From contig NZ_CP077077.1 of assembly GCF_019139675.1 (NCBI RefSeq), positions 310,001-374,000 of the forward strand: a stretch of DNA of 64,000 nt, in the 5' to 3' direction. How positions within the stretch are numbered: position 1 is the stretch's first letter; each line of letters starts with the position of its first letter. The translations under genes were made by a program, and so were the position numbers. The notes under the pieces were generated by a model. The model had not been told where the DNA came from and did not search any database. It saw only the letters and a list, made by a program, of their open reading frames with translations. This document shows, in pieces, positions 8,873 to 18,844 of the stretch. The stretch is from Pseudomonas maumuensis (lineage in GTDB: Bacteria; Pseudomonadota; Gammaproteobacteria; Pseudomonadales; Pseudomonadaceae).

Positions 8873-9936
8873 CGCTTCTCTCCTGCAATCAGTTCGTCGG
8901 CCGCGCGTTGCAGCAGCTTCTTGACCGGGGCGGCGAGGCCCAGGCGCGGCGGGGTGGCGAGGTTATACCAGAGCCAGTCGGGCTCGGCCACGTGCGCGCC
9001 GACGGGGTCGACACGCACCAGCCAGGGCTCGATGGCCAGCTGGAAATGGCTGAAGGTGTGGGTCAGGCCTGCCAGGGCCTGGCTGCCGGCCAGGCGCAGA
9101 CCGTGCTGGTAGGCGAGGTCTTCGAGCTGCTCGAGGCTGTCCAGCTCCGGCAGGCTCCACAGGCCGCCCCACAGCCCGGTGGAAGGCCGGCGGTAGAGCA
9201 GGATCGCGCCTTCGTGGTTGGTCAGCAGCGGCATCAGGGTCTTGCGCTGGGGCAGGGCCTTGCGCGGCTTGGGCTCGGGATAGCGGGTCTCTTCGCCGTG
9301 CAGGTGGGCTTCGCAACCGCGCTGCAACGGGCAGATCAGACAGCTGGGCTTGCTGCGCGTGCATAGTGTCGCGCCCATGTCCATCATCGCCTGGGTGTAG
9401 TGGTTGGCCCGGGTCATCGGCGTGAAGCGCTCGGCGCTGGCCCACAGTTGGTTGGCTACCTTCGGCTCGCCTGGGTAGCCGGCCTGGGCGGTGAAGCGGG
9501 CCAGTACGCGCTTGACGTTGCCGTCGAGGATCGGCGCGCGGATACCCATGCTGATGCTGGCGATGGCCCCGGCGGTGGAGCGACCGATACCGGGCAGCTC
9601 GGTGAGCTGCTCGACGCTGCGCGGAAACTCGCCGCCATGTTGCTCGACGACGATCTTCGCGGCCTTTTGCAGGTTACGGGCTCGGGTGTAGTAGCCCAGG
9701 CCCGTCCACAGGTGCAGTACCTCGTCCTCTGGCGCCTCGGCCAGCGCCTGCACGGTGGGCAGGGCCTGCATGAAGCGGTCGAAGTAGTTGAGCACGGTGC
9801 TGACCTGGGTCTGCTGCAACATGATTTCCGACACCCACACCCGATACGGGGTGATGCCCTGTTGCCAGGGCAGGTCATGGCGACCGTGCTGGTCGTACCA
9901 GTCCAGCACGGCGCTGGAGAACTGCTGGGGTGTCAT
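8869..9936 (-). CDS. mutY: Adenine DNA glycosylase MutY
   Basis: This 355-residue base-excision enzyme removes A opposite 8-oxoG. The catalytic Glu is in EIMLQQTQ (E37), the helix-hairpin-helix is [10 protein letters not shown] (114-123), and the catalytic Asp is D138 in [12 protein letters not shown]. The 4Fe-4S cluster ligands are C192, C199, C202 and C208 with exact C-X6-C-X2-C-X5-C spacing. The C-terminal 120 residues form the NUDIX-like 8-oxoG recognition domain ([12 protein letters not shown] region). It overlaps the upstream asmA-like gene and downstream yggX by 4 bp each, so the three genes are a coupled operon. Confidence 0.97.
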   Translation of the reverse strand: MTPQQFSSAVLDWYDQHGRHDLPWQQGITPYRVWVSEIMLQQTQVSTVLNYFDRFMQALPTVQALAEAPEDEVLHLWTGLGYYTRARNLQKAAKIVVEQHGGEFPRSVEQLTELPGIGRSTAGAIASISMGIRAPILDGNVKRVLARFTAQAGYPGEPKVANQLWASAERFTPMTRANHYTQAMMDMGATLCTRSKPSCLICPLQRGCEAHLHGEETRYPEPKPRKALPQRKTLMPLLTNHEGAILLYRRPSTGLWGGLWSLPELDSLEQLEDLAYQHGLRLAGSQALAGLTHTFSHFQLAIEPWLVRVDPVGAHVAEPDWLWYNLATPPRLGLAAPVKKLLQRAADELIAGEKR

Positions 9937-12182
9937 CGCTTGAACAGCCCCTTCAATGCATCTTTGAGTTCAGGGCTCACCTTGTCTCCGAGTTTCTCTT
10001 CGAGTTTTTCATCGATCTTGTCTTTCAAGCGGTTGCCGGCCAGCTTGGCGGCAACCTTGCCCAGGCCGTCCTGATCCAGGCGGCAGGCCTTGGCGCCCAG
10101 CTCCAGCGGGCCGCGGCAGCGCAGCGGCACTTCGACGCCGACATAGCGCTCGTTGACCTGGCAGGCCGGGTCGGGCATGGCGCGCTGGTCGCCTTCGACG
10201 ACCACGCCGACGTTGTAGTCCATGCCCAGCACGCGCAGGTCGAGGTCGCCGTGGCCGTTGACGGTCAGGCCTGGGATACGCACCTTGAGGTCCGGGTTGC
10301 TGGCCACGCCGTTACGCATTACCAGGCTGCCGCGCAGCTCGTGGAACGGCGTGTCCTTGCCACGGGGTTCGCCGCTGAGTTGCTTGCGGTTGAGGGTGGC
10401 GATGGCCTGGCACAGTTGCTGTTCCAGGTTGGCGTTGACCAGCACGCCGTCGTTGATGGTGAAGCTGGCATTGCCATTGAGCGTATCGACCAACGCCTTC
10501 TGGCTGTTGCCGGTGGCGGTGAGGTCGCTGTTCAGGGTAAGCAGGCCCTTGACCGGCGGCGCCTGCTCCGGGGATTCACGCTTGATGAAGTGTTCCACTG
10601 GCACGCGGTTGATCTTGGTATTCACGCCGATCTGCGGCACGGCAGGGCGTACATCCACGGTGCCCTTGGCCTCGAAGGTGCCGTTGTACAGGGCGCCGCG
10701 CAGGGTCTGCAGGGTGACCAGGCCGCCTTGGCCGCTGGCGGTCAGCTGCGCATCGCTGATCGGCAGCTTGTCCAGCGTCAGGGCGCCGAACGACAGGTCG
10801 GCCTGCAGATCGAGGGCGCGCAGACGATCGACCGGCAGCAACTTGTCGCTGCTCCAGGCAACTTGCGTCGGTGCGTCGGGTAGCGGCGTGGAGCCGGCGC
10901 CGGCGACGGCGCTGGCTTCCTGCTGCTTGACCTCGGCCTGGCGCGCTGCGGTGGCACCCTTGGCTTCCTCGCTCTTGGCCGGCAGGTAGCGGTCGGCGTC
11001 GAACTTGTCGCCCTTGAGGCGCACGCGCAAGGCCTGCTTGGCGAAGTCGTCCACGGCGACACGGCCGGTGAAGGTGCTGTCGTCCAGTTTCACCGCCAGG
11101 TCTTCGAGGGCGAGACTGTTCGGCGTGCCTTGCAGGCGGGTGACCAGTTCCAGCTTCTTGAACGCTGCCGCGTCCGCGGTGGCGGGCAGCGGGTGGCCGA
11201 TACCGTCGAGGAAGGTGCGCAGGTCGAACTGGGCGATGGACAGGCCGCCGCTGACCTGCGGCGCCTTGTCGAGGTCGCGTACATTCAGCTCGCCCAGGGC
11301 GCGCAACTGGTTGGCCGAGACCTTCAGGCCGCTCCAGGAGGCGACATTGGCCGCCAGGTCGACCTGCACCTGGCCTTGAGCGGCGAAGGTCATGGTCTTG
11401 CCGGCCAGTGGCTCGCCCGAGGTTTCGCCGGACAGGCGCATGTCCTCGAGGTTGTAGCGCTTGAGCTTGCGGTCGAAGCGCAGCTCGCCGGTCAGCTCGG
11501 TGCGCGCCTTGATGTTCGGCTGGCTGGCGCTGAGGAAGGCGCTGGCCTTGAGCGGGATGTTCACGCCTTCATGCACCGGGCCGGTGCTCAACTGAATGCT
11601 TTCGGCGCCGTAGGTCAGGCCAGCTTTCTCATCGGTGTAAAGCACGCGGGCGTTGTTGACGGTCAGGCTGTCGATGTCGAGTTTGACCGAACGCTCGCCA
11701 CTTTCCGGCTTGGCAGGTTCCGTCGCTGAGCTTGCATCGGGCGTGCTCGCCGGTGCGTTGGCGATCGCCGGGTCCGGCAATGGCTTGCCGATGTCTTCCC
11801 AGTTGCCATGGCCGTTGGCATCGCGGGTCAGCGTCAGGTTCAGGCCTTCGACCCGCACGTCGCTCATCTGCACTTCACGGCGCAGCAGCGGCAGCACGCG
11901 CACCGACAGGCCGAGCATCTGCAGGTCGGCGAAGGGCACCTTGGGATTTTTCAGCGTAGCGATGCTGGCCTCGTGCAGCTCCAGGCCCAGCCAGGGGAAC
12001 AGGCTCCAGCCGATGTCGCCGTTGAGGGTCAGTTCCACGTGGGCCTTGTCGCGGGCCAGCTGGCGGATTTCTTCTTTGTAGTCGTTGGGATCGAAGAGGT
12101 GGGTCAGGGCGAAGCCCAGCGCCACGATGATCAGCAACAACCCGAGAAGCCCCAGCCCCAGGATTTTGCCGAACGCTTTCAT
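9933..12182 (-). CDS. AsmA-family envelope protein
   Basis: This 749-residue protein has one N-terminal membrane anchor (LGLGLLGLLLIIVALGFALT) and a long periplasmic body. It carries AsmA hallmarks: LTLNGDIGWSLFPWLGLELH near residue 50, repeated beta-rich segments, and the C-terminal AsmA domain ending PLRCRGPLE. AsmA-like proteins belong to the bridge-like/translocator group linked to phospholipid transport and outer-membrane assembly. A low-complexity Ala/Pro/Thr stretch around residues 130-150 and another near 415-440 interrupt the fold. It is first in the asmA-mutY-yggX operon with 4-bp overlaps. A strong -10/-35 is not obvious upstream. Confidence 0.88.
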   Translation of the reverse strand: MKAFGKILGLGLLGLLLIIVALGFALTHLFDPNDYKEEIRQLARDKAHVELTLNGDIGWSLFPWLGLELHEASIATLKNPKVPFADLQMLGLSVRVLPLLRREVQMSDVRVEGLNLTLTRDANGHGNWEDIGKPLPDPAIANAPASTPDASSATEPAKPESGERSVKLDIDSLTVNNARVLYTDEKAGLTYGAESIQLSTGPVHEGVNIPLKASAFLSASQPNIKARTELTGELRFDRKLKRYNLEDMRLSGETSGEPLAGKTMTFAAQGQVQVDLAANVASWSGLKVSANQLRALGELNVRDLDKAPQVSGGLSIAQFDLRTFLDGIGHPLPATADAAAFKKLELVTRLQGTPNSLALEDLAVKLDDSTFTGRVAVDDFAKQALRVRLKGDKFDADRYLPAKSEEAKGATAARQAEVKQQEASAVAGAGSTPLPDAPTQVAWSSDKLLPVDRLRALDLQADLSFGALTLDKLPISDAQLTASGQGGLVTLQTLRGALYNGTFEAKGTVDVRPAVPQIGVNTKINRVPVEHFIKRESPEQAPPVKGLLTLNSDLTATGNSQKALVDTLNGNASFTINDGVLVNANLEQQLCQAIATLNRKQLSGEPRGKDTPFHELRGSLVMRNGVASNPDLKVRIPGLTVNGHGDLDLRVLGMDYNVGVVVEGDQRAMPDPACQVNERYVGVEVPLRCRGPLELGAKACRLDQDGLGKVAAKLAGNRLKDKIDEKLEEKLGDKVSPELKDALKGLFKR

Positions 12183-12584
12183 GGGCGAGTCCTTGTAGTC
12201 CGATTATGAAATTCAGCGGCGAGTATAGCGCCGTGGCACTTGGCTCTGCGTATCCGACATTTCGACAGTGGCAATGGCAGCAGTTCATTTATTGCCTGTC
12301 CGGGCCTCATCGCCGGCAAGCTGGCTCCGACAGAGACGGCGCGATCCGTGTGTAAGGGCGTGCCGGAGAAAAAGCCGAATCTGGACTTGGATCGACCGAT
12401 TCAGCTGACGAAAAAAACACGATATCAGATTGCTTTCATATCACCCGCTGCTGGTAATCTTGCGCCCGCCCGTGGAGCCCCGCGACCCATTGTCGCGGGT
12501 GATGCCTGAAACGGCCGGGCTGCCTTGCGTGCAGCCATACCAGAGCCGTCCACGCGCACAGCCCACCTACAAAAGGATCAATCC
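12183..12584. other. Divergent intergenic region with one REP element
   Basis: About 400 bp separate the asmA-like gene and the MFS gene. A single degenerate REP unit lies at 12304-12332 (TCGCCGGCAAGCTGGCTCCG). The remainder shows no open frame with a start signal and no RNA gene. It must hold both promoters. Confidence 0.5.
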
Positions 12585-14243
12585 ATGAACAGCAGTATCA
12601 CGGCAGGAGCGGTGGCCAGCGCGCCAGGCTTTCTGTCGAAGGAGCGCATCATCGCCCGCCCGGGCTTCAACCGCTGGCTGGTGCCGCCGGCGGCCCTGGC
12701 CATCCATCTGTGTATCGGCATGGCCTATGGCTTCTCGGTGTTCTGGCTGCCGTTGTCCCAGGCCCTGGGAGTCAGCGCGCCAGTGGCCTGCGCCGCCGAC
12801 ATGGGCTTCGTCGCCCGCCTGTTCAGCGCCGAGTGCGACTGGCCGATCTCCATGCTCAGCTGGATCTACACTCTGTTCTTCGTGTTCCTCGGCTGCTCGG
12901 CTGCGGTACTTGGTGGCTGGCTGGAACACGCCGGCCCGCGCAAGGCCGGCCTGGTCTCGGCACTGTGCTGGTGCGGCGGCCTGCTGATCTCGGCGATTGG
13001 CGTGAAGACTCACCAGCTGTGGTTGATGTGGCTGGGCTCGGGGGTGATCGGCGGGATCGGCCTGGGCCTGGGCTACATTTCGCCGGTGTCGACCCTGATC
13101 AAGTGGTTCCCGGACAAGCGCGGCATGGCAACCGGCATGGCGATCATGGGCTTTGGTGGAGGTGCCATGGTGGGCGCTCCTCTGGCCACCGCGCTCATGG
13201 GCCACTTCGGCAGCACGACCGAGGTGGGCGTATGGCAGAGCTTTGTCGCCATGGCCGCGATCTACTTCGTGTTCATGACCGCAGGCGCCCTGGCCTACCG
13301 GGTGCCGCCAACCGGCTGGAAGCCCGAAGGCTGGACACCGCCGGCGAAGAAAGCCAACGCCATGGTCACCGACCGCCACGTGCATGTGAGCGTGGCCTGG
13401 AAAACCCCGCAGTTCGCCCTGGTGTGGCTGGTGCTGTGCCTGAACGTCTCGGCCGGTATCGGCATTCTCGGCATGGCTTCGCCACTGCTGCAGGAAGTGT
13501 TCGCCGGCAAGCTGCTGGGCAACGAGCTGACCTTCAGTGAGCTGAATGCCGCGCAGTTGGCGCAGATTGCCGCGATCGCCGCTGGTTTCACCGGTCTGCT
13601 GAGCCTGTTCAACATTGGCGGGCGCTTCTTCTGGGCGTCGTTCTCCGACTATATCGGCCGCAAGAACACCTACTTTGCGTTCTTCGCCCTGGGTGTGGGC
13701 CTCTACAGCCTGGTGCCGAACATGGGGCACATCGGCAACGTGGCGCTGTTCGTGGCGGCGTTCTGCATCATCCTGTCGATGTACGGCGGTGGCTTCGCCA
13801 CCGTGCCGGCGTACCTGGCCGACCTGTTCGGCACGCAGATGGTCGGTGCCATCCATGGTCGCCTGCTGACTGCCTGGGCGGCGGCCGGCGTGCTCGGTCC
13901 GGTGCTGATCACTTACTTGCGCGAGGCGCAGCTGGCGGCGGGCGTGGAGCGGGCCGCGGCCTACGACATGACCCTGTACATCCTGGCCGGCCTGCTGGTG
14001 CTGGGGTTCATCTGCAACATGCTGGTGCGCCCGGTGGCGGACAAGTACTTCATGACCGACGCCGAACTGGCGGCCGAGCGCGCGCTGAGCCATGACAAGG
14101 GCGCCGATTCCGCGCGTTCGCTGGAGTGGCACGCGGCGCCGGGCAGCCTGCCGCTGGTGCTGGTGGCCTGGGCGGTGGTGGTGATTCCGCTGGCCTGGGG
14201 GGTGTGGATCACCCTGCAGAAGACGGCCGTTCTGTTCCATTGA
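12585..14243 (+). CDS. MFS transporter, oxalate/formate antiporter (OFA) family
   Basis: This 552-residue protein has about 12 hydrophobic helices. Features typical of OFA-type carriers (OxlT, YhjX) are LCIGMAYGFSVFWLPLSQAL in TM1, WIYTLFFVFLGCSAAVLGGW, GLGYISPVSTLIKWFPDKRG (motif A-like loop), and the second-half motif GRFFWASFSDYIGRKNTYF. It is longer than usual, with a periplasmic insertion after TM1 containing two Cys and an extra hydrophobic helix at the C-terminus (VLVAWAVVVIPLAWGVWITL). The start at 12585 has AAAAGGA upstream. The substrate is probably a small carboxylate, but there is no metabolic neighbour to define it. A REP pair follows the stop. Confidence 0.78.
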   Translation: MNSSITAGAVASAPGFLSKERIIARPGFNRWLVPPAALAIHLCIGMAYGFSVFWLPLSQALGVSAPVACAADMGFVARLFSAECDWPISMLSWIYTLFFVFLGCSAAVLGGWLEHAGPRKAGLVSALCWCGGLLISAIGVKTHQLWLMWLGSGVIGGIGLGLGYISPVSTLIKWFPDKRGMATGMAIMGFGGGAMVGAPLATALMGHFGSTTEVGVWQSFVAMAAIYFVFMTAGALAYRVPPTGWKPEGWTPPAKKANAMVTDRHVHVSVAWKTPQFALVWLVLCLNVSAGIGILGMASPLLQEVFAGKLLGNELTFSELNAAQLAQIAAIAAGFTGLLSLFNIGGRFFWASFSDYIGRKNTYFAFFALGVGLYSLVPNMGHIGNVALFVAAFCIILSMYGGGFATVPAYLADLFGTQMVGAIHGRLLTAWAAAGVLGPVLITYLREAQLAAGVERAAAYDMTLYILAGLLVLGFICNMLVRPVADKYFMTDAELAAERALSHDKGADSARSLEWHAAPGSLPLVLVAWAVVVIPLAWGVWITLQKTAVLFH

Positions 14244-14257
14244 TGTAGCTGTACTGG

Positions 14258-14345
14258 CCTCATCGCCGGCAAGCCGGCTCCCACAGGTATTGCACTGCCG
14301 CGATCTCTGTGGGGACCGGCCTGCCAGCGAAAGGCTGCAAAGCAG
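14258..14345. repeat. REP pair (inverted)
   Basis: Two P. putida-type REP units lie in opposite orientation: TCGCCGGCAAGCCGGCTCCC at 14263 and a degenerate GGGGACCGGCCTGCCAGCGA at 14311. They sit between the MFS gene and the his cluster. Confidence 0.8.
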
Positions 14346-14489
14346 CCCCAACTACACGCTTGTATAGACCTGTAAGCCTGTTGTCCCCCCGCAATTGCTT
14401 GCCTTGCCATATGTCATCCGCGTTTCAAGCCGGCGCGTTCTGGGCCTATAATGGAGCCCTTTTCGCCCAATGATTTTGCGGAGCTGGTG

Positions 14490-15083
14490 ATGGTCGAACG
14501 TAAGGCTTCCGTCGAGCGCAATACCCTGGAAACCCAGGTCAAGTGCTCGATCAACCTCGATGGCAGCGGCAAGGCCCGATTTGAAATCGGCGTGCCTTTC
14601 CTTGAACACATGCTCGACCAGATCGCCCGGCATGGGCTGATCGACCTGGACATCGAGTGCAAGGGCGACCTGCATATCGACGACCACCATACCGTCGAGG
14701 ACGTCGGCATCACCCTGGGCATGGCGTTCGCCCAGGCCATCGGCGACAAGAAAGGCATCTTCCGCTACGGCCATGCCTATGTGCCGCTGGACGAGGCCCT
14801 GTCGCGCGTGGTCATCGATTTCTCCGGCCGTCCGGGCCTGCAGATGCATGTGCCGTATACCCGCGCCAGCGTTGGCGGCTTCGATGTCGACCTGTTCCAG
14901 GAGTTCTTCCAGGGCTTCGTCAACCATGCCCTGGTGACCCTGCATATCGACAACCTGCGTGGCCACAACACCCACCACCAGATCGAGACCGTGTTCAAGG
15001 CGTTCGGCCGCGCGCTGCGCATGGCCGTTACCCTCGACGAGCGCATGGCCGGGCAGATGCCGTCCACCAAAGGGTGCCTGTAA
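14490..15083 (+). CDS. hisB: Imidazoleglycerol-phosphate dehydratase
   Basis: This 197-residue monofunctional HisB carries out the sixth step of histidine synthesis. It has the paired metal motifs of the family, [16 protein letters not shown] and [18 protein letters not shown], plus [15 protein letters not shown] at the start and [10 protein letters not shown] in the middle. There is no HolPase domain, as expected outside enterics. I start at 14490 because the conserved protein begins [16 protein letters not shown] and GGAG is suitably placed. The frame is open 39 bp upstream without a site. It is followed immediately by hisH with no gap, opening the hisB-hisH-DUF2164-hisA-hisF block. Confidence 0.95.
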   Translation: MVERKASVERNTLETQVKCSINLDGSGKARFEIGVPFLEHMLDQIARHGLIDLDIECKGDLHIDDHHTVEDVGITLGMAFAQAIGDKKGIFRYGHAYVPLDEALSRVVIDFSGRPGLQMHVPYTRASVGGFDVDLFQEFFQGFVNHALVTLHIDNLRGHNTHHQIETVFKAFGRALRMAVTLDERMAGQMPSTKGCL

Positions 15084-15722
15084 ATGCAGACGGTAGCCGT
15101 AATCGACTATGGCATGGGCAACCTGCACTCGGTGGCCAAGGCCCTGGAGCATGTGGGCGCCGGCAAGGTATTGGTGACCAGCGACGCCGCGGTGATTCGT
15201 GAAGCCGACCGCGTGGTGTTCCCAGGCGTCGGCGCGATCCGCGACTGCATGGCCGAGATCCGCCGCCTGGGCTTCGACAGCCTGGTGCGCGAAGTCAGCC
15301 AGGACCGCCCGTTCCTCGGCATCTGCGTGGGCATGCAGGCGCTGCTCGAGCGCAGCGAGGAAAACGACGGTGTCGACTGCATCGGCCTGTTCCCCGGCCA
15401 GGTGCGCTTCTTCGGTAAAGACCTCAAGGAAGACGGCGAGCACCTGAAGGTGCCGCACATGGGCTGGAACGAAGTCGGCCAGACCATCGACCACCCGCTG
15501 TGGCATGACATCCCCGACCGTGCGCGTTTCTACTTCGTGCATAGCTACTTCATCGAGGCAGGCAAGCCGGGCCAGGTGGTTGGTCGTGGCCACTACGGCG
15601 TCGATTTTGCTGCCGCGCTGGCCGAAGGTTCGCGCTTCGCCGTGCAGTTCCACCCGGAGAAGAGCCATACCCATGGCCTGCAGCTGCTGCAGAACTTCGT
15701 CGCCTGGGACGGGCGCTGGTAA
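15084..15722 (+). CDS. hisH: Imidazole glycerol phosphate synthase, glutaminase subunit
   Basis: This 212-residue class I glutamine amidotransferase supplies ammonia to His[17 protein letters not shown] opens the protein, the nucleophile is C81 in FLGICVGMQ, and the His/Glu pair is in [14 protein letters not shown] near the end. It starts directly after the hisB stop and ends directly before the DUF2164 gene, so translation of the three frames is tightly coupled. Confidence 0.95.
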   Translation: MQTVAVIDYGMGNLHSVAKALEHVGAGKVLVTSDAAVIREADRVVFPGVGAIRDCMAEIRRLGFDSLVREVSQDRPFLGICVGMQALLERSEENDGVDCIGLFPGQVRFFGKDLKEDGEHLKVPHMGWNEVGQTIDHPLWHDIPDRARFYFVHSYFIEAGKPGQVVGRGHYGVDFAAALAEGSRFAVQFHPEKSHTHGLQLLQNFVAWDGRW

Positions 15723-15983
15723 ATGAGCCGATCGAAGACCAAGGCCCCGATCATCACCCTGACTCCTGAGCAGGAGCGCGACGCGCTCGACACGCTCAAG
15801 CGCTTTCTCGAAGACCGTTTCGAGCTGGAGCTGGGATCGTTCGAGGTGGCCGAGGTCCTCGAGCTGTTCAGCAAAGAGATTGCACCCCATTACTACAACA
15901 GGGCGATTGCCGATGTTCAGCTGCACCTCAAGGAGCGGTTCGAGAGCATCGAAAGCGACCTGTGGGCGCTCGAGAAGCCCTGA
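15723..15983 (+). CDS. DUF2164 protein inside the his operon
   Basis: This 86-residue protein belongs to DUF2164: TLTPEQERDALDTLKRFLED then FELELGSFEVAEVLELFSKE and PHYYNRAIADVQLHLKER. It is predicted wholly helical, acidic at its centre, with no Cys or His cluster and no signal. Its ATG abuts the hisH stop, and hisA follows 27 bp later, so it is co-expressed with histidine biosynthesis. A role with HisH/HisA is suggested only by this placement. No biochemical function is known to me. Confidence 0.8.
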   Translation: MSRSKTKAPIITLTPEQERDALDTLKRFLEDRFELELGSFEVAEVLELFSKEIAPHYYNRAIADVQLHLKERFESIESDLWALEKP

Positions 15984-16010
15984 ATTCCAACGATTAGACA
16001 GGTTCCTCAC

Positions 16011-16748
16011 ATGCTGATTATCCCCGCTATCGATCTCAAGGACGGTGCCTGCGTACGCCTGCGCCAAGGCCGCATGGAAGACTCCACGGTATTTTCCGAC
16101 GACCCGGTGAGCATGGCCGCCAAATGGGTCGAGGGTGGCTGCCGCCGCCTGCACCTGGTCGACCTCAATGGTGCTTTCGAAGGCCAGCCGGTCAACGGTG
16201 AAGTGGTCACGGCCATTGCCAAGCGCTACCCGAACCTGCCGATTCAGATCGGTGGCGGCATCCGTTCGCTGGAAACCATCGAACACTACGTCAAGGCTGG
16301 TGTCAGTCACGTGATCATCGGCACCAAGGCGGTCAAGCAGCCGGAGTTCGTCGCCGAGGCGTGCAAGGCCTTCCCGGGTAAGATCATCGTCGGCCTGGAC
16401 GCCAAGGACGGCTTCGTCGCCACCGACGGCTGGGCCGAAGTGAGCAGCGTGCAGGTCATCGACCTGGCCAAGCGTTTCGAGGCCGATGGCGTCTCGTCGA
16501 TCGTCTACACCGACATCGCCAAGGACGGCATGATGCAGGGCTGCAACGTGCCCTTCACCAAGGCCCTGGCCGAAGCCACGCGCATCCCGGTGATCGCCTC
16601 GGGCGGCATCCACAACCTGGGCGACATCAAGGCCCTGCTGGACGCCAAGGCACCAGGCATTATCGGCGCCATCACTGGCCGTGCCATCTACGAAGGCACC
16701 CTCGACGTCGCCGAGGCCCAGGCCTTCTGCGACAACTACCAAGGCTGA
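16011..16748 (+). CDS. hisA: Phosphoribosylformimino-5-aminoimidazole carboxamide ribotide isomerase
   Basis: This 245-residue TIM-barrel isomerase acts just before HisF/HisH. The two catalytic aspartates are visible: D8 in IPAIDLKDG and D130 in IVGLDAKDG. Phosphate-binding loops are [11 protein letters not shown] and VIASGGIHN. The internal twofold repeat shared with HisF is evident. A spacer of 9 bp with GAGGAG leads to hisF. Confidence 0.96.
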   Translation: MLIIPAIDLKDGACVRLRQGRMEDSTVFSDDPVSMAAKWVEGGCRRLHLVDLNGAFEGQPVNGEVVTAIAKRYPNLPIQIGGGIRSLETIEHYVKAGVSHVIIGTKAVKQPEFVAEACKAFPGKIIVGLDAKDGFVATDGWAEVSSVQVIDLAKRFEADGVSSIVYTDIAKDGMMQGCNVPFTKALAEATRIPVIASGGIHNLGDIKALLDAKAPGIIGAITGRAIYEGTLDVAEAQAFCDNYQG

Positions 16749-16757
16749 GGAGCGACC

Positions 16758-17528
16758 ATGGCACTGGCCAAGCGCATCATCCCTTGCCTGGACGTGGACA
16801 ACGGCCGGGTGGTCAAGGGCGTCAAGTTCGAGAACATCCGCGATGCCGGCGACCCGGTGGAGATCGCCCGGCGCTACGACGAGCAGGGCGCCGACGAGAT
16901 CACTTTCCTCGACATCACCGCCAGCGTCGATGGCCGTGACACCACCCTGCATACCGTCGAGCGCATGGCCAGCCAGGTGTTCATCCCGCTGACCGTGGGC
17001 GGTGGCGTGCGCACTGTGCAGGACATCCGCAACCTGCTCAACGCCGGCGCCGACAAGGTGTCGATCAACACCGCCGCGGTGTTCAACCCGGAGTTCGTGG
17101 GCGAGGCGGCGGACCGTTTCGGTTCGCAGTGCATCGTCGTTGCCATCGACGCCAAGAAAGTCTCCGGCCCGGGCGAAACGCCGCGCTGGGAGATCTTCAC
17201 CCACGGTGGGCGCAAGCCTACCGGGCTGGATGCGGTGGAGTGGGCGAAGAAGATGGAAGGCCTGGGGGCCGGTGAGATCCTGCTGACCAGCATGGACCAG
17301 GATGGCATGAAGAACGGCTTCGACCTGGGCGTGACCCGCGCCATCAGCGATGCGCTGGGGATTCCGGTGATTGCTTCCGGTGGCGTGGGTAACCTGCAGC
17401 ACCTGGCCGACGGCATTTTGGAAGGGCATGCCAGCGCGGTGCTGGCGGCGAGCATCTTCCACTTTGGCGAGTACACGATACCGGAAGCCAAGGCCTACAT
17501 GGCTTCGCGCGGGATCGTCGTACGCTGA
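16758..17528 (+). CDS. hisF: Imidazole glycerol phosphate synthase, cyclase subunit
   Basis: This 256-residue TIM barrel closes the imidazole ring, releasing AICAR. The catalytic aspartates are D12 in [14 protein letters not shown] and D131 in VVAIDAKK. Phosphate sites are TVGGGVRT and [29 protein letters not shown] is the loop contacting HisH. It is the last gene of the block, followed by a REP pair that also faces the convergent cbcV. Confidence 0.97.
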   Translation: MALAKRIIPCLDVDNGRVVKGVKFENIRDAGDPVEIARRYDEQGADEITFLDITASVDGRDTTLHTVERMASQVFIPLTVGGGVRTVQDIRNLLNAGADKVSINTAAVFNPEFVGEAADRFGSQCIVVAIDAKKVSGPGETPRWEIFTHGGRKPTGLDAVEWAKKMEGLGAGEILLTSMDQDGMKNGFDLGVTRAISDALGIPVIASGGVGNLQHLADGILEGHASAVLAASIFHFGEYTIPEAKAYMASRGIVVR

Positions 17529-17535
17529 AAAATTG

Positions 17536-17662
17536 ATTGGGGCTGCTTTGCAGCCCTTTCGCCGGCAAGCCGGCTCCCACAGGTAAAGCGCAGGCCTTGA
17601 GGTTGGCGCGGTTGGTGTGGGAGCCGGCTTGCCGGCGAAAGGGCCGCAACGCGGCCCCGGTT
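17536..17662. repeat. REP pair between convergent hisF and cbcV
   Basis: Two inverted REP units (TCGCCGGCAAGCCGGCTCCC near 17559; GGGAGCCGGCTTGCCGGCGA near 17617) are each flanked by a small GC hairpin: GGGGCTGC/GCAGCCC at the left and GGGCCGC/GCGGCCC at the right. It probably acts as a bidirectional transcript end. Confidence 0.85.
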
Positions 17663-17665
17663 GCT

Positions 17666-18844
17666 TTACCCGTGATTCTTGCCGAGCAACGCGTGATACA
17701 ACTCGGTATCCCCGAGTATCCCCACCACCTTGTCGTTATCCTGCAGCACCAGCTTGTTGCCGGTTTGATAACGAATCTGCAGTGCCTCGCGCATGCCGAT
17801 ATCGGCATGCACCACGGTCGGCCTGCGTTCCAGCAAGCCCACGTCCTGCCCCGGCGCCCAGTTCTGCATGTCCAGGCCATTCTGGCCCTGGCGTGCGCGC
17901 TTGAGCGAGCCGCCTTCGCCAAGGTCCAGCCATGAGTCGATGCCAGGGTCCAGGCACACCGAACCGTTGACCCGCCGGCAATTGTCCAGGCTGCGCATCA
18001 GGCTGCGCCCGCACAGCACATTCAATGGGTTGGTGTGGGCGACGAAGGTGCGCACGTACTCATCGGCCGGGTTGAGCACGATCTCTTCCGGCTTGCTGTA
18101 CTGGATAATGCGTCCGTCCTTCATGATGGCGATGCGGCTGCCCAGTTTCAGCGCCTCGTCCAGGTCGTGGCTGACGAACACGATGGTCTTGCTCAGCTTG
18201 CTCTGCAGGGCCAGCAGTTCGTCCTGCAGGCCCTGGCGGATCAGTGGGTCGAGGGCCGAGAACGGCTCGTCCATCAACAGGATATCGGCGTCCATCGCCA
18301 GCGCCCGGGCCAGGCCCACGCGCTGCTGCATGCCGCCGGAGAGTTCGTCCGGTTTCTTGTTGCGCCACTGGGTCAGGCCCACCAGCTCGAGCTTTTCATC
18401 CACCAGCTTGCGCCGTTCCTTCTCCGGCCGGCCCTGCATCTCTAGGCCGAAGCTGATGTTCTCGCGCACCGTCAGCCAGGGCATCAGGGCGAACTTCTGG
18501 AACACCATGGCGATGCGCTTGGTGCGCATCATCTTCAGCTCTGCCGGGGTGCAGTGGGCGATGTCGATGTGCTTGCCTTCGTGCTCGACGAACAGCTTGC
18601 CGCGGCTCACGGTGTTGAGGCCGTTGATGCAGCGCAACAGGCTGGACTTGCCCGAGCCGGACAGGCCCATCAGCACACAGATCTCGCCCTTGTTGATGTC
18701 CAGGTTGGCCTTTTCGACGCCGACCACCAGGCCCGTCTGCTTGAGGATCTGCTCACGGGTCTGGCCTTGGTCTAGCAGGGCCAGCGCTTCGCGCGGCTTG
18801 CTGGAGAAGATGACGTCGACGTCTTCGAAACGAATGATGCTCAT
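17666..18844 (-). CDS. cbcV: Choline/betaine/carnitine ABC transporter ATPase
   Basis: This 392-residue ATPase is of the ProV/OpuAA type. Walker A is GLSGSGKSS (60-68), the signature LSGGMQQR starts at 168, Walker B ILLMDE is at 188-193, and SHDLDEAL contains the switch His. The long N-terminal lead (residues 1-45, containing EILKQTGLVVGVEKANLDI) and the C-terminal 120 residues resembling CBS-type sensor modules are typical of quaternary amine importers. It overlaps cbcW by 4 bp. In P. aeruginosa CbcWV is a shared core used with several receptors (CbcX, CaiX, BetX). The presence here of both a CbcX and a CaiX gene, with no second core nearby, fits that model. Confidence 0.92.
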   Translation of the reverse strand: MSIIRFEDVDVIFSSKPREALALLDQGQTREQILKQTGLVVGVEKANLDINKGEICVLMGLSGSGKSSLLRCINGLNTVSRGKLFVEHEGKHIDIAHCTPAELKMMRTKRIAMVFQKFALMPWLTVRENISFGLEMQGRPEKERRKLVDEKLELVGLTQWRNKKPDELSGGMQQRVGLARALAMDADILLMDEPFSALDPLIRQGLQDELLALQSKLSKTIVFVSHDLDEALKLGSRIAIMKDGRIIQYSKPEEIVLNPADEYVRTFVAHTNPLNVLCGRSLMRSLDNCRRVNGSVCLDPGIDSWLDLGEGGSLKRARQGQNGLDMQNWAPGQDVGLLERRPTVVHADIGMREALQIRYQTGNKLVLQDNDKVVGILGDTELYHALLGKNHG

